This document shows, in pieces, positions 1 to 8,227 of a stretch of DNA of 64,000 bases (positions are counted from its first letter, which is position 1; every line of letters begins with the position of its first letter). The stretch covers positions 248,001-312,000 of the forward strand of contig JBBRNR010000004.1 of NCBI GenBank assembly GCA_038230215.1, read 5' to 3'. A program made the position numbers and the translations under genes. The notes beneath the pieces were generated by a model. The model had not been told where the DNA came from. It saw only the letters and a list, made by a program, of their open reading frames with translations, and did not search any database. This stretch comes from DASVRZ01 sp038230215 (lineage in GTDB: Bacteria > Verrucomicrobiota > Verrucomicrobiia > Chthoniobacterales > DASVRZ01).

Positions 1-1158
1 GCCGTCTTGCTCGCCATCTGGCGAAACGATCAGATCGCGCTGCCGCTCGACGCCTCGCTCCGGACCGACCTTACCAATCAGACACTGCAAACCGCTGGGG
101 CCAGTGCGCTCATACTCCCATCAGAAATTTTCTCATTCGAATTCGAGTCCGATGTTAGTTTTTCGGCGGACACCAGTCTGCTTAAAGTCACCTCGGGAAC
201 GACTGGCACTCCGCGCCTCATCGCCTTCACGTCAGCGCAAATCCTGGCTGATTCCGACAACATCTGCGTCACCATGGGATTGCTCGAAACCGATCTTAAC
301 TACGGAGCGATTCCCCTTTCCCACTCCTACGGATTTAGCAATCTCCTAACACCGCTCCTAACCTCCGGCATTCCGCTCGTCATCGCTCAGGACAATCTTC
401 CACAAGCCCTGATCGCCGGGTTAACTAATACTCGCGCAACAGTCCTCGCTGGCATTCCGGTCCTTTATCAAAGCCTCGCGCGACTGCATCTAATCCTGCC
501 CGAAACCGTGCGTCTCTGCCTCACTGCTGGCGCTCCGCTCTCCAGCGAATTAGCCAAGGAATTTCACACTCAAAACCAGCGCAAGATTCACTCGTTTTAC
601 GGCGCATCCGAATGCGGCGGAATCTGCTACGACGCCACCGAGGAAGTCGATCTACCGCAGGGATTTGTCGGCCAGCCGATGAGTGGAGTGGAACTCGAAT
701 GGGAAGGCGAACGGCTCATTGTCCGCAGTGGCGCAGTCGGACTCGGCTATTTTCCATCGACTAATGAGGATGGGCTTAAACACGGAGAATTCCGCCCGTC
801 TGATCTGGTCGAGCGCACAGAACAAGGCTGGCGCATCACGGGCCGCGTCTCCGATTTTATTAACATCACCGGCAAGAAACTCGATCCGCAAACCGTCGAG
901 AATGTTATCGAAAAGATCCCCGGAATTGGACGCGCCATCGTTTGCGGAATTCCGCACGAACGCCGCGGCGAGCTAGCCATCGCTATTGTCGAAACCACGA
1001 ATGTTAGTCGCGAGGAAATACTAACGGCTTGCCGAAACGTCCTGGCTCCCTGGCAGGTTCCGTCCGATGTCTGGCTGCTCGAACAAATCCCCGTCAACGA
1101 ACGTGGAAAAATCAGCCGCCGCGAGCTGGCAGAAACCTATCTAACTCGACTTGGGTAG
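1..1158 (+). CDS. AMP-binding (adenylate-forming) synthetase, 5' truncated
   Basis: Acyl/aryl-adenylate-forming enzyme of the ANL superfamily, activating a carboxylic acid with ATP; the substrate cannot be told. The frame is open from the first base, so the true start lies outside the window and the TTG at 7 is probably internal. Visible motifs in order are the phosphate-binding loop VTSGTTGTPRLI, the A5-type YGASECGG, the hinge GRVSDFINITGKKLDP and the C-terminal lysine region NERGKISRREL. About 385 residues are present against roughly 450-550 in the family, so the N-terminal end is missing. The stop TAG is contributed by a palindromic repeat that begins at 1153. It converges on tcdA. Confidence 0.85.
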   Translation, partial: AVLLAIWRNDQIALPLDASLRTDLTNQTLQTAGASALILPSEIFSFEFESDVSFSADTSLLKVTSGTTGTPRLIAFTSAQILADSDNICVTMGLLETDLNYGAIPLSHSYGFSNLLTPLLTSGIPLVIAQDNLPQALIAGLTNTRATVLAGIPVLYQSLARLHLILPETVRLCLTAGAPLSSELAKEFHTQNQRKIHSFYGASECGGICYDATEEVDLPQGFVGQPMSGVELEWEGERLIVRSGAVGLGYFPSTNEDGLKHGEFRPSDLVERTEQGWRITGRVSDFINITGKKLDPQTVENVIEKIPGIGRAIVCGIPHERRGELAIAIVETTNVSREEILTACRNVLAPWQVPSDVWLLEQIPVNERGKISRRELAETYLTRLG

Positions 1159-1251
1159 TGCGTGCTGGCTGCGGTGTTTCGCATCTTGCGGAACCCATGG
1201 AAATCATCGGGCAAGATGCCCGATTCCGCAGGCGGGACGCCCGCACTACCC
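1153..1251. repeat. Palindromic repeat element (GGGTAGTGCG family) at a convergent gene junction
   Basis: The outer arms read GGGTAGTGCG and CGCACTACCC. Between them lie inner palindromes around CGCATCTTGCG and CGGGCAAGATGCCCG. The same architecture and sequence recur at 17376-17488. The outer arms supply the TAG stop of the synthetase on the plus strand and of tcdA on the minus strand. It may also act as a transcription barrier between the two genes, which is inference. Confidence 0.8.
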
Positions 1252-2028
1252 GAGAGTTAATCGTCTAACCACTTCGCCTGCGGCGGCAAATCCAAACGTG
1301 CCCGTCACGAAACACGCCGCGCCAAAGCCGCTTGCGCAATCCATGGTTAGATTCGACTCCGGCTCTTTTGTCGCGCAAACCTCCCCATTGGCCCACGGAA
1401 ACATCTGCGGCTCGGCGGAGTAGACGGCGGCCACGCCATAATCATTCCCCTCGCCGCGTTGCCAGCCATGGTCGCGGCGCAGTTTTTTCCGCACCTGCTT
1501 TAGGAGCAGGTCGCCGCCCGTGACACCGAGGTCGCCGATTTTGATTTGAGTTAGATCGCGTCGTCCGCCAGCGCCGCCGATGGTTATTACTCGCGTTTTG
1601 CGTTCGACACATTTCGCGATGATCAGCGTCTTGATCGACATGCGATCCACCGCATCCACCACGAAATCATAATCGCCATCAAGCAGCCGGTTCGCATTGG
1701 ATTCGGTGAGAAATTTCAGAATCGAGTTGCATTGCACTTTCGGGTTAATCTTCCGCATTCGCTCCGTGATGACCTCGGCCTTGGCCTTGCCGATTTCGCC
1801 ATCCAAAGCGGGCAACTGCCGGTTCACATTGGTCACGCAAATATCGTCGAGATCGATCAAAGTCAGTCGTCCGATACCCGAGCGAACGAGCGCCTCGGCC
1901 GTCCATGAGCCAACGCCGCCGACGCCGATGATGGCCACATGCGCCGCCGCCAGTGTCTCCAGTGCCGCCTTGCCATAGAGGCGTGCGATGCCGCCAAAGC
2001 GGTCGAAATCAGGCGTGGGCGAAGTCAT
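1246..2028 (-). CDS. tcdA: tRNA threonylcarbamoyladenosine dehydratase TcdA
   Basis: E1-like ThiF-family enzyme that uses ATP to cyclise t6A37 of tRNA to ct6A. The N-terminal nucleotide-binding fold has GVGGVGSW and the acidic LIDLDDICVTNVNRQ segment typical of TcdA/CsdL. The length of 260 aa is close to the E. coli protein (268 aa). The start MTSPTPDFDRFGG fits the family N-terminus. The last codons and the TAG stop lie in the palindromic repeat at 1153-1251. MoeB/ThiF relatives are the alternative, but the length and N-terminus favour TcdA. Confidence 0.9.
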   Translation of the reverse strand: MTSPTPDFDRFGGIARLYGKAALETLAAAHVAIIGVGGVGSWTAEALVRSGIGRLTLIDLDDICVTNVNRQLPALDGEIGKAKAEVITERMRKINPKVQCNSILKFLTESNANRLLDGDYDFVVDAVDRMSIKTLIIAKCVERKTRVITIGGAGGRRDLTQIKIGDLGVTGGDLLLKQVRKKLRRDHGWQRGEGNDYGVAAVYSAEPQMFPWANGEVCATKEPESNLTMDCASGFGAACFVTGTFGFAAAGEVVRRLTLG

Positions 2029-2139
2029 CGGAAAAGTTCTAAGGGGATGTGGGACAGGAAATTAGATCGGTTGAGCCGTTTGACAGGTCGAAGTCGAGTG
2101 CTAAATTTTTTTCGATCGTTTATTGGGGGAACCGTTCGC

Positions 2140-2454
2140 ATGGAAGTCAATCGTCTATTCACGAAAAAGAGACCGCGCCACTCGTCCAAAGTAGCCTCCC
2201 TCGGCCCCTCGCCGGAAGACAAATGCCAGCACAAGAATGTCGGCCACGAAGCCGTTGAAGTCAGTCTCTGTGACGAGGGAATGTGTTTTTCATCGAAGGT
2301 CCGGCACAACATCGGAGCGGTTTTGCTGGTGGATTTTGAGCCAGCGGCCTCGGACAACGACGATTCATTGCGCTCCGAGGCGATCGTGGTGGATTGCCAG
2401 CATTCCCCCTGTGGCACGGCCTACGACATCACGGTAATCTTCACGGGAAACTAA
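2140..2454 (+). CDS. Small PilZ-like domain protein
   Basis: 104 aa. The start is the ATG at 2140, preceded about 10 bp upstream by GGGGGA; the frame stays open further upstream, but that part overlaps tcdA. A basic N-terminus (KKRPRHSSK) is followed by VEVSLCDEGMCFSS, resembling the D-S-x-G-G-h-x-F core of PilZ domains, and a C-terminal strand YDITVIFTG. If it is a PilZ domain it would bind cyclic di-GMP, but the RxxxR motif is imperfect, so ligand binding is uncertain. It is transcribed divergently from tcdA and converges on rpsT. Confidence 0.6.
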   Translation: MEVNRLFTKKRPRHSSKVASLGPSPEDKCQHKNVGHEAVEVSLCDEGMCFSSKVRHNIGAVLLVDFEPAASDNDDSLRSEAIVVDCQHSPCGTAYDITVIFTGN

Positions 2455-2481
2455 AACGCCCCTCGAAGTGAATCGAGAGGC
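2453..2481 (-). terminator. Probable intrinsic terminator of rpsT
   Basis: Hairpin with arms at 2458-2466 and 2473-2481 (8 of 9 pairs, loop of 6), followed on the minus strand by a short T run (the AAAA at 2453-2456). It lies about 55 bp beyond the rpsT stop. Confidence 0.6.
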
Positions 2482-2536
2482 ATTTCAAAAAATGAGTAGC
2501 GTCTTACGGACGCTCAAGGCTGTGCGGGGAAAACAA

Positions 2537-2800
2537 TCAAGCCAAGGCGACGACGGCCTTCGTGATACGGCTTTTTGCGCGACTGGCGGCGTTCGTGTGA
2601 ATCGCACCGCGCTTGGCGGCCTTGTCGAGAACGGAGGCGAGCTTGATCGACTCGGCGAGCGCGACGTCTTTCTTGCCACCGGCAATGGCTGCGCGGACGC
2701 GTTTTTGTTGGTTTTTGACACCAGAAACGATCGCACGATTACGTTGGGTGCGAACGATGGTTTGACGGGCGCGTTTAGCAGCAGATTTGGTATTGGCCAT
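2537..2800 (-). CDS. rpsT: 30S ribosomal protein S20
   Basis: 87 aa protein binding 16S rRNA in the small subunit. The start MANTKSAAKRARQ matches the conserved S20 N-terminus, so the 30-codon upstream extension is not used. The protein is rich in Lys, Arg and Ala, as usual for S20, and ends KSRITKAVVALA. It stands alone and a terminator hairpin follows at 2453-2481. Confidence 0.95.
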   Translation of the reverse strand: MANTKSAAKRARQTIVRTQRNRAIVSGVKNQQKRVRAAIAGGKKDVALAESIKLASVLDKAAKRGAIHTNAASRAKSRITKAVVALA

Positions 2801-2877
2801 AAAAAGAGTTTGTGGGACGCGAAGAGTAAAACCACTTCGCCGATAGTCAAGCGAGATTTCCCCACATCCGGGAGAAA

Positions 2878-3480
2878 CTACTGCCCGCAATACTTAAACA
2901 GCAGCATCTCCGCCACGCCCTCGTCCTCCCGATAGAACCGCAGCGCGCCGTCCATTTGCCGCAAATCCTCCGCCACGGCACAGCTCGCCCGGCGGCAATG
3001 AATCTGATGCACCCCGAGCGTGCGCCGCTCAAAGGCCACGCCCCAGGCCTGCACCCAGGTGGCGCATTCCGTCTGTTCGCGCAGCATGTTTTCCAGATCG
3101 GCACGCTCGTAAAATTCGTAAAACACATTCGAGTTTGATTCGATTGACGCGTAATTCAGCAGCCTCGACCGCGACATCCCACCCGTTGGCGGACGATGAA
3201 ACGCACTCCGCACCCGGCCCACACGAATCCGGTCATCGAAGCCCGCGCGTCGGTTCCGCAGCGACGTTGTGTTCACCGTTAGCAACACCGGCCCGACTTC
3301 CGCCACACTGATGGTGATCCAAAAATGATCCCGCGTCGCCGGATTCGGATTCCATTCGACTTCCATGCGAATGGGCCGCCCCACCACGCGCACATTTTGA
3401 AAATGCCAGTCGCCGACATACGGATTCGGTCGCAATCCACGCCCAGGATGGGCCACGGAACGTTGCAGCAAGGGAGCCAT
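2878..3480 (-). CDS. Hypothetical protein
   Basis: 200 aa, not recognised. There is no signal peptide or membrane segment. The middle is rich in beta-type sequence (MEVEWNPNPATRDHFWITISVAEVGPVLL cut across two strands) and the C-terminal half has aromatic and acidic stretches (FYEFYERADLE; ALRFYREDEG). The frame and codon pattern look coding and it is transcribed divergently from dinB, whose start lies just beyond. No function is proposed. Confidence 0.65.
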   Translation of the reverse strand: MAPLLQRSVAHPGRGLRPNPYVGDWHFQNVRVVGRPIRMEVEWNPNPATRDHFWITISVAEVGPVLLTVNTTSLRNRRAGFDDRIRVGRVRSAFHRPPTGGMSRSRLLNYASIESNSNVFYEFYERADLENMLREQTECATWVQAWGVAFERRTLGVHQIHCRRASCAVAEDLRQMDGALRFYREDEGVAEMLLFKYCGQ

Positions 3481-3537
3481 CGCTTCTATTTACAGCCGAG
3501 TTTCATTAAAATCCAACGCCCTGTGCTAACGTCTCCC

Positions 3538-4596
3538 GTGGACACGCCCGAACGCAAAATCATCCACCTCGACATGGACGCCTTTTACGCCTCCATCGAG
3601 ATCCGCGACCGGCCCGAACTCGCCGGGCTGCCCGTCGCCGTCGGCGGCACCAGCTCGCAGCGCGGCGTGCTCACCACCTGCAACTACGAAGCGCGCAAAT
3701 ACGGCTGCCACTCGGCCATGCCCACGTTTCAAGCCTTGCAGAAATGCCCGCAACTCATCCTGCTGCCCACGCGCTTCGACATTTATCGCCGCGAGTCTGA
3801 GTCGATTCGCGCTATCCTCCGCCGCCACACCGCGCTCGTCGAGCCGCTCTCACTCGATGAAGCCTATCTCGACGTCACCGGGCACGACGGCGACCCCGCC
3901 GCCCTCGCCTACGTCATTCGGCGGCAGATTTTTCAGAAAACCCGTCTCCCCGCCTCCGCTGGCATCGCGCCCAATAAACTCCTCGCCAAGATCGCCAGCG
4001 ACTGGCGCAAACCCAACGGCCAATTCCAGATTCGCCCCGACGACATTGCCGCTTTTATGGAGGTACTTCCGGTGAAACGCATCTGGGGCATCGGCAAAGT
4101 CTCCGCCGCCAAACTCGAAAAACTCGGCGTCACCACCTGCGGCCAGCTCCAAGCCTTCAGCCGCGTTGAAATGGCGCAGCTTTTCGGGAAATTTGGCCTC
4201 GAACTCTACCATCTTTGCCGCGGCCACGACGACCGGCCCGTCGAGCCGCATCGCGAACGCAAATCGCTCAGCACCGAGCGCACCTTTTCCATGAACCTCG
4301 ACACCCTCGACCAATGTATCGAGCGGCTCCCGGCTCTTTATGCAGAACTCCAGACTGACCTCGCCGCCAAGAAAAACCTCCCACCCATCGCCGGCATATT
4401 CCTCAAACTCAAATGGAGCGACTTCACCCGCACCAGCGTCGATCGCGCCGGACTTGCACCCGAGTTCCAGTCCTATCTCGCCCTCCTCCGCGAAGGCCAC
4501 ACCCGCAGCGAAAAACCCGTCCGCCTCATCGGCCTCGGCGTCCGCTTCCAAGACCCCGGCGCCGTCCTTCCACAGATGGAATTGAAACTCGACTGA
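3538..4596 (+). CDS. dinB: DNA polymerase IV (Y-family, translesion)
   Basis: Error-prone Y-family polymerase that copies past damaged template bases. The palm motif LDMDAFYASIE, the catalytic SLDEAYLDVT, the finger segment SAGIAPNKLLAKIAS and the helix-hairpin-helix WGIGKVSAAKLEKLG are all present. I chose the GTG at 3538, which gives 352 aa, equal to the usual DinB length. Another GTG lies at 3523, and the frame is open back to 3325, but that part overlaps the divergent gene. The C-terminal end lacks an obvious clamp-binding motif. Confidence 0.9.
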   Translation: MDTPERKIIHLDMDAFYASIEIRDRPELAGLPVAVGGTSSQRGVLTTCNYEARKYGCHSAMPTFQALQKCPQLILLPTRFDIYRRESESIRAILRRHTALVEPLSLDEAYLDVTGHDGDPAALAYVIRRQIFQKTRLPASAGIAPNKLLAKIASDWRKPNGQFQIRPDDIAAFMEVLPVKRIWGIGKVSAAKLEKLGVTTCGQLQAFSRVEMAQLFGKFGLELYHLCRGHDDRPVEPHRERKSLSTERTFSMNLDTLDQCIERLPALYAELQTDLAAKKNLPPIAGIFLKLKWSDFTRTSVDRAGLAPEFQSYLALLREGHTRSEKPVRLIGLGVRFQDPGAVLPQMELKLD

Positions 4597-4617
4597 TTTT
4601 TGGAAACACCTTGCGTT

Positions 4618-4872
4618 CTATTCCACATCATCCACTTCCACGATCATCAACTGCCTCACAGGCACATCCAGCCAATAGGCGATGACGAAACCCTCGGCCA
4701 GCAAATGCTCGATCTCTCGCCCATCGGCGTCCTTTACTATATAATCAGCGGTAATCATGGGGTGTCGCGCCAGCTTCATGCATGTATCCACCAGCTTTCG
4801 CTGTCTGCGTTTAGTCAATGACAGGATAAACTCCGCCACAGCTTCGGAATAAACCGCCTGATACTCCCTCAT
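4618..4872 (-). CDS. RelE/ParE-like toxin of a toxin-antitoxin pair
   Basis: 84 aa from ATG at 4872. The sequence YSEAVAEFILSLTKRRQRKL followed by YIVKDADGREIEHLL and VIAYWLDVPVRQLMIVEV has the strand-helix-strand order of small RelE/ParE superfamily toxins, which cleave mRNA on the ribosome or poison gyrase. It starts 11 bp after the stop of the upstream antitoxin-like gene, the usual antitoxin-first arrangement. The target cannot be told from sequence. Confidence 0.65.
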   Translation of the reverse strand: MREYQAVYSEAVAEFILSLTKRRQRKLVDTCMKLARHPMITADYIVKDADGREIEHLLAEGFVIAYWLDVPVRQLMIVEVDDVE

Positions 4873-4883
4873 TTCACCTCGAA

Positions 4884-5078
4884 TTAACGGGCGTCGATCC
4901 GCGACTGGAGTTCCTGAGAAGAGATTCCTTTGCCCTTTTTCATAGCGTTCAACCGGCGGGCTGTGGATTTTTTCCACTCCGGCGTCTCGTGTTTGAGCCG
5001 GATGAGATAAGCGTGCAACTCTTGCCGCTCCCGATTACTGAGGCGCGACAATTCCTGTTTTAGTTCGAGAACACTCAT
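4884..5078 (-). CDS. Antitoxin-like protein
   Basis: 64 aa, strongly helical and charged: LKQELSRLSNRERQELHAYLIRLK, then a basic linker and SSQELQSRIDAR. This layout resembles short unstable antitoxins found upstream of RelE/ParE toxins. The call rests on size, composition and the toxin-like gene 11 bp downstream. No DNA-binding motif is clear. Confidence 0.6.
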   Translation of the reverse strand: MSVLELKQELSRLSNRERQELHAYLIRLKHETPEWKKSTARRLNAMKKGKGISSQELQSRIDAR

Positions 5079-5229
5079 GGGTTGAGGCTACACATTCGCA
5101 TGCCCGCTGGCAAAGATTGGATTTTTCCCTCGTTACCCAGTTCCGGCATGGGTCATGCACCTGTCCCCGAAGCTTCGGCTTCATCCGCTCGCCCTTGGAA
5201 CCTTTTACCTTTATCGAGCTGGATCGTTC

Positions 5230-5655
5230 TTAACTCCATAGCTTGCGGGCTTTCTCAAAAGAGTTTCTGTCATCGTCCTCCATGCGTGGTTCAACGTAAT
5301 TAAGATAATCGAGAATTGCTCCCTTCTGCTGCGAAGAGTAGCCGCCGCTCGGTTGCCAGCGAAAGTCATCTTCAAGTGCGTATAGAATAAACTGTGAAAC
5401 AAGCGAATCAGGCTTGAGTGCTCCTATGCGAAGGTAAGCTGGAAAAAAGAACTGCTTGGCATCGTCACTAAGCAGAGGAAGCTGGTCAAAGTTGCGTTCA
5501 ATCCAAGCGTCAGAAAGGTCGTTTGGAGCGCGACCAAAAAGCGCATCGTGGAGTTCAAAGCACTCATTGCACTCATGGCAAATAATATTGTCCCGAGGTG
5601 TAGGCACATCGGAAAATGCAGCTTCAATAACTTTAATGAGTTCATCGTAGCTCAT
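5230..5655 (-). CDS. Hypothetical protein, DUF6714-like
   Basis: 141 aa cytoplasmic protein with a Cys cluster near residues 26-33 (CHECNEC) and an FFFPAYLRI segment, a pattern I associate with DUF6714; the family name is from memory and not checked. Its role is unknown. It lies upstream of the toxin-antitoxin pair on the same strand with a gap of about 150 bp, which may point to an accessory island. Confidence 0.6.
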   Translation of the reverse strand: MSYDELIKVIEAAFSDVPTPRDNIICHECNECFELHDALFGRAPNDLSDAWIERNFDQLPLLSDDAKQFFFPAYLRIGALKPDSLVSQFILYALEDDFRWQPSGGYSSQQKGAILDYLNYVEPRMEDDDRNSFEKARKLWS

Positions 5656-6253
5656 ATTGCTAGGTCGCTTGAAATACTACCGGCAACACGGCAATTAGCG
5701 GGTGCGTTTGGGAAACTGGGGGCCGGAGGTATCCATGGGCGACAGGTTGCCGGGTTCGGGCGGGGTTGCCAAGCTTCAGATGGGAGTTCCATGGGACTGT
5801 GGCGGGGTGTGTTTTCGGGCGGATGAGGCTTTTTGGGCCCAACTACGGCACCTGCACCGCGCGGCACAGGAGCCTTGCCGGACGGGAAAGCTCTCTTACC
5901 GCACGCCGTGACTACTTTGCCGGACGGGAAAGTGCTCTTGCCGCCCGGCAAAGCTCCTACCGGACGGCGGCAAGGCTCCTTTTCCGGGCTGGACGACTGC
6001 TTTACCGCGCGGCAAAGCTCACGTAGAGGACGGGATGAGACCTTTACCGCGCGAGAAAGTACCTGTCCGGCGCGCCAGAGGTGCCGTAGTCGGGCGATTT
6101 TGAGCCTTTTTGAGTCGAGTTTCCCATGTTCCCTATCTCCCGCAGCCAGGCTTCAGGTGGGCTTTCATCCCATAAAAATCCCATGGAAGGTCCGCGCGCT
6201 CCCCCAGCCAGACGCGTCTTGCGGTGCGTTTTCCTTTTGCATAACTTTCGCCT
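5656..6253. other. Non-coding stretch with degenerate repeats
   Basis: About 600 bp without a convincing gene. Open frames exist on both strands but consist of low-complexity repeats. Two related blocks (near 5766-5800 and 6146-6190) share the pattern AGGCTTCAGGTGGG...CCCATGG. Between them lies the 21-nt array described separately. Confidence 0.6.
5873..6085. repeat. Degenerate 21-nt tandem array
   Basis: About ten units of roughly 21 nt with consensus near CTTGCCGGACGGGAAAGCTC. Read through in one plus frame they give heptads such as LAGRESS, LTARRDY, FAGRESA, LAARQSS. Units diverge strongly and there are no unique spacers, so it is not a CRISPR. The array ends about 170 bp before glgE. Confidence 0.7.
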
Positions 6254-8227
6254 GTGATCCCGACCACTCGCACCACTGTCGTCATTGAAAATGTCTCGCC
6301 GCTGCTCGATGGCGGGCTCTATCCGCTGAAACGTCTCGTGGGCGACGATCTCACTCTCAGCGCCGATATTTTTCGCGACGGACACGACATTCTCACGGCG
6401 CGATTGAAATGGCGGAAACTGGGCGACGCGAACTGGTTTCAAACCGTCATGCGCCCCATCGTCAATGATCGCTGGGAAGGCGCCTGCTCGTTCTTCGAAA
6501 ATGCGACCTACGAGGTGACGATCGAGGCGTGGACCGATCTTTTTCAGACCTGGCAGCACGAGTTCGAGAAAAAGTTTCATGGGGGTCTGATCGAACTCAC
6601 CAGCGAAATTCTGGAGGGCGCGGCCATCGTCGAGGCGGCGTCGAAACAAGCGCGTCCGCCCGCCGACAAGAAGATCCTGAAGCGCTACGCCGAACGCATC
6701 CGCCTCGGCGCGAATGACGAGGTTTTCCGCATTTCGGAGAACACGGAATTGATCGCGCTGATGACGCATTACCAGGACCGCTCGCTTTCAACCGAGTTAA
6801 AGCCGTATGTGAACGTCACGGTGGATCGGCGCGCGGCGGGCTTCGCGGCGTGGTATGAATTTTTTCCCCGCAACGCCGAGGGCCGCGCCGACCGGGGCTC
6901 CACTTTCCGCGATTGCCTCCCACGCATCGACGACGCGAAGGCGATGGGATTCGACGTGATCTATTTCCCGCCGATTCATCCCATCGGTCTCTCGAATCGC
7001 AAGGGTCGCAACAACTCGACCACCTGCGAACCGGGCGAACCCGGCGTGCCGTATGCGATTGGCAATCGGCATCAAGGTTGTCCCAACGGCGGTGGTCACA
7101 AGGATGTCGCGCCGGAGCTGGGAACGCTGGAGGATTTTGATTGGTTAGTAGCGGAGATCGCGCAGAGGGGAATGGAAGTCGCACTGGACTTCGCAATTAA
7201 TAGTTCGCCCGATCATCCCTACGTCGCGGAACATCCCGATTGGTTCTTCAAGCGACCCGACGGCACGATCAAATACGCCGAGAATCCTCCAAAGAAATAC
7301 GAGGACGTCTATCCGCTGAACTTCTATTGCAAGGATTGGAAAAATCTCTGGCAGGAGATGCGCGACATCATCCTGTTCTGGTGCGGGCACAAGGTTAGAA
7401 CGTTCCGCGTGGACAACCCGCACACCAAGCCCGTGGCGTTTTGGGAGTATGTTATCAGCGAGGTTAGGAATGAGTATCCCGACGCGATTTTTCTAAGCGA
7501 AGCCTTTACCAAGCCGAAGATGATGAAGGCGCTGGCCAAGGCGGGCTTCACCCAGGGCTACACCTACTTTACCTGGCGCGTGAATAAGATGGAACTCACC
7601 GAGTATTTCACCGAGCTGACTCAGACCGATATGAAGGAATGTTTCCGGGCGAATCTGTTTCCTAACACACCCGACATTCTGCCCTGGCATTTGCAGAATG
7701 CGCCGCGTTCGATGTTTAAGATTCGCGCCATACTAGCTGCCACACTGTCGCCGATCTACGGTATCTACAGTGGCTTCGAGCTATGCGAAAACGAGCCGAC
7801 TCCCAACAAGGAGGAATACACTAACTCAGAGAAGTATCAGTGGAAGGAACGCGACTGGAATCGGCCGGGAAACATCAAGGACTTGATTACGAGTTTGAAT
7901 CGAATCCGGCAGAAGAATCGCGCGTTTCAGATCTACGACAATCTGCGATTCGTCCGGGTCGAGAATGACCAGTTGTTAGCTTACAGCAAACGCACCCCGG
8001 CTGGCGACAACCTGCTTCTAACCATTGTGAATCTGGACGCGACTTATTCGCAGTCGGGTTTTATCGAACTGCCGCTGCGCGAGTGGGGCATCGCCTCGAA
8101 CGAGTCGTTTGTGGCGGAGGATTTGCTCTCCGGCGACCGCTTCACCTGGCAGGGCACCCGGCAGTTTGTGAAGCTGGACCCGGACTCCAAGCCAGCCCAT
8201 ATTTTCCGCATCCGCCGAATCGCATGA
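6254..8227 (+). CDS. glgE: Alpha-1,4-glucan:maltose-1-phosphate maltosyltransferase GlgE
   Basis: Cytoplasmic GH13 enzyme that extends alpha-1,4-glucan with maltose from maltose 1-phosphate. 657 aa, the usual length. The N-terminal DUF3416-type domain is followed by the TIM barrel. The catalytic nucleophile is Asp387 in RVDNPHTKP and the general acid is Glu416 in LSEAFTKP, 29 residues apart as in Streptomyces GlgE. The start is GTG at 6254, with no clear ribosome-binding site. No treS, pep2 or glgB is next to it, so the maltose-1-phosphate supply must lie elsewhere. The stop overlaps the next gene by 4 bp (ATGA), suggesting coupled translation. Confidence 0.95.
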   Translation: MIPTTRTTVVIENVSPLLDGGLYPLKRLVGDDLTLSADIFRDGHDILTARLKWRKLGDANWFQTVMRPIVNDRWEGACSFFENATYEVTIEAWTDLFQTWQHEFEKKFHGGLIELTSEILEGAAIVEAASKQARPPADKKILKRYAERIRLGANDEVFRISENTELIALMTHYQDRSLSTELKPYVNVTVDRRAAGFAAWYEFFPRNAEGRADRGSTFRDCLPRIDDAKAMGFDVIYFPPIHPIGLSNRKGRNNSTTCEPGEPGVPYAIGNRHQGCPNGGGHKDVAPELGTLEDFDWLVAEIAQRGMEVALDFAINSSPDHPYVAEHPDWFFKRPDGTIKYAENPPKKYEDVYPLNFYCKDWKNLWQEMRDIILFWCGHKVRTFRVDNPHTKPVAFWEYVISEVRNEYPDAIFLSEAFTKPKMMKALAKAGFTQGYTYFTWRVNKMELTEYFTELTQTDMKECFRANLFPNTPDILPWHLQNAPRSMFKIRAILAATLSPIYGIYSGFELCENEPTPNKEEYTNSEKYQWKERDWNRPGNIKDLITSLNRIRQKNRAFQIYDNLRFVRVENDQLLAYSKRTPAGDNLLLTIVNLDATYSQSGFIELPLREWGIASNESFVAEDLLSGDRFTWQGTRQFVKLDPDSKPAHIFRIRRIA

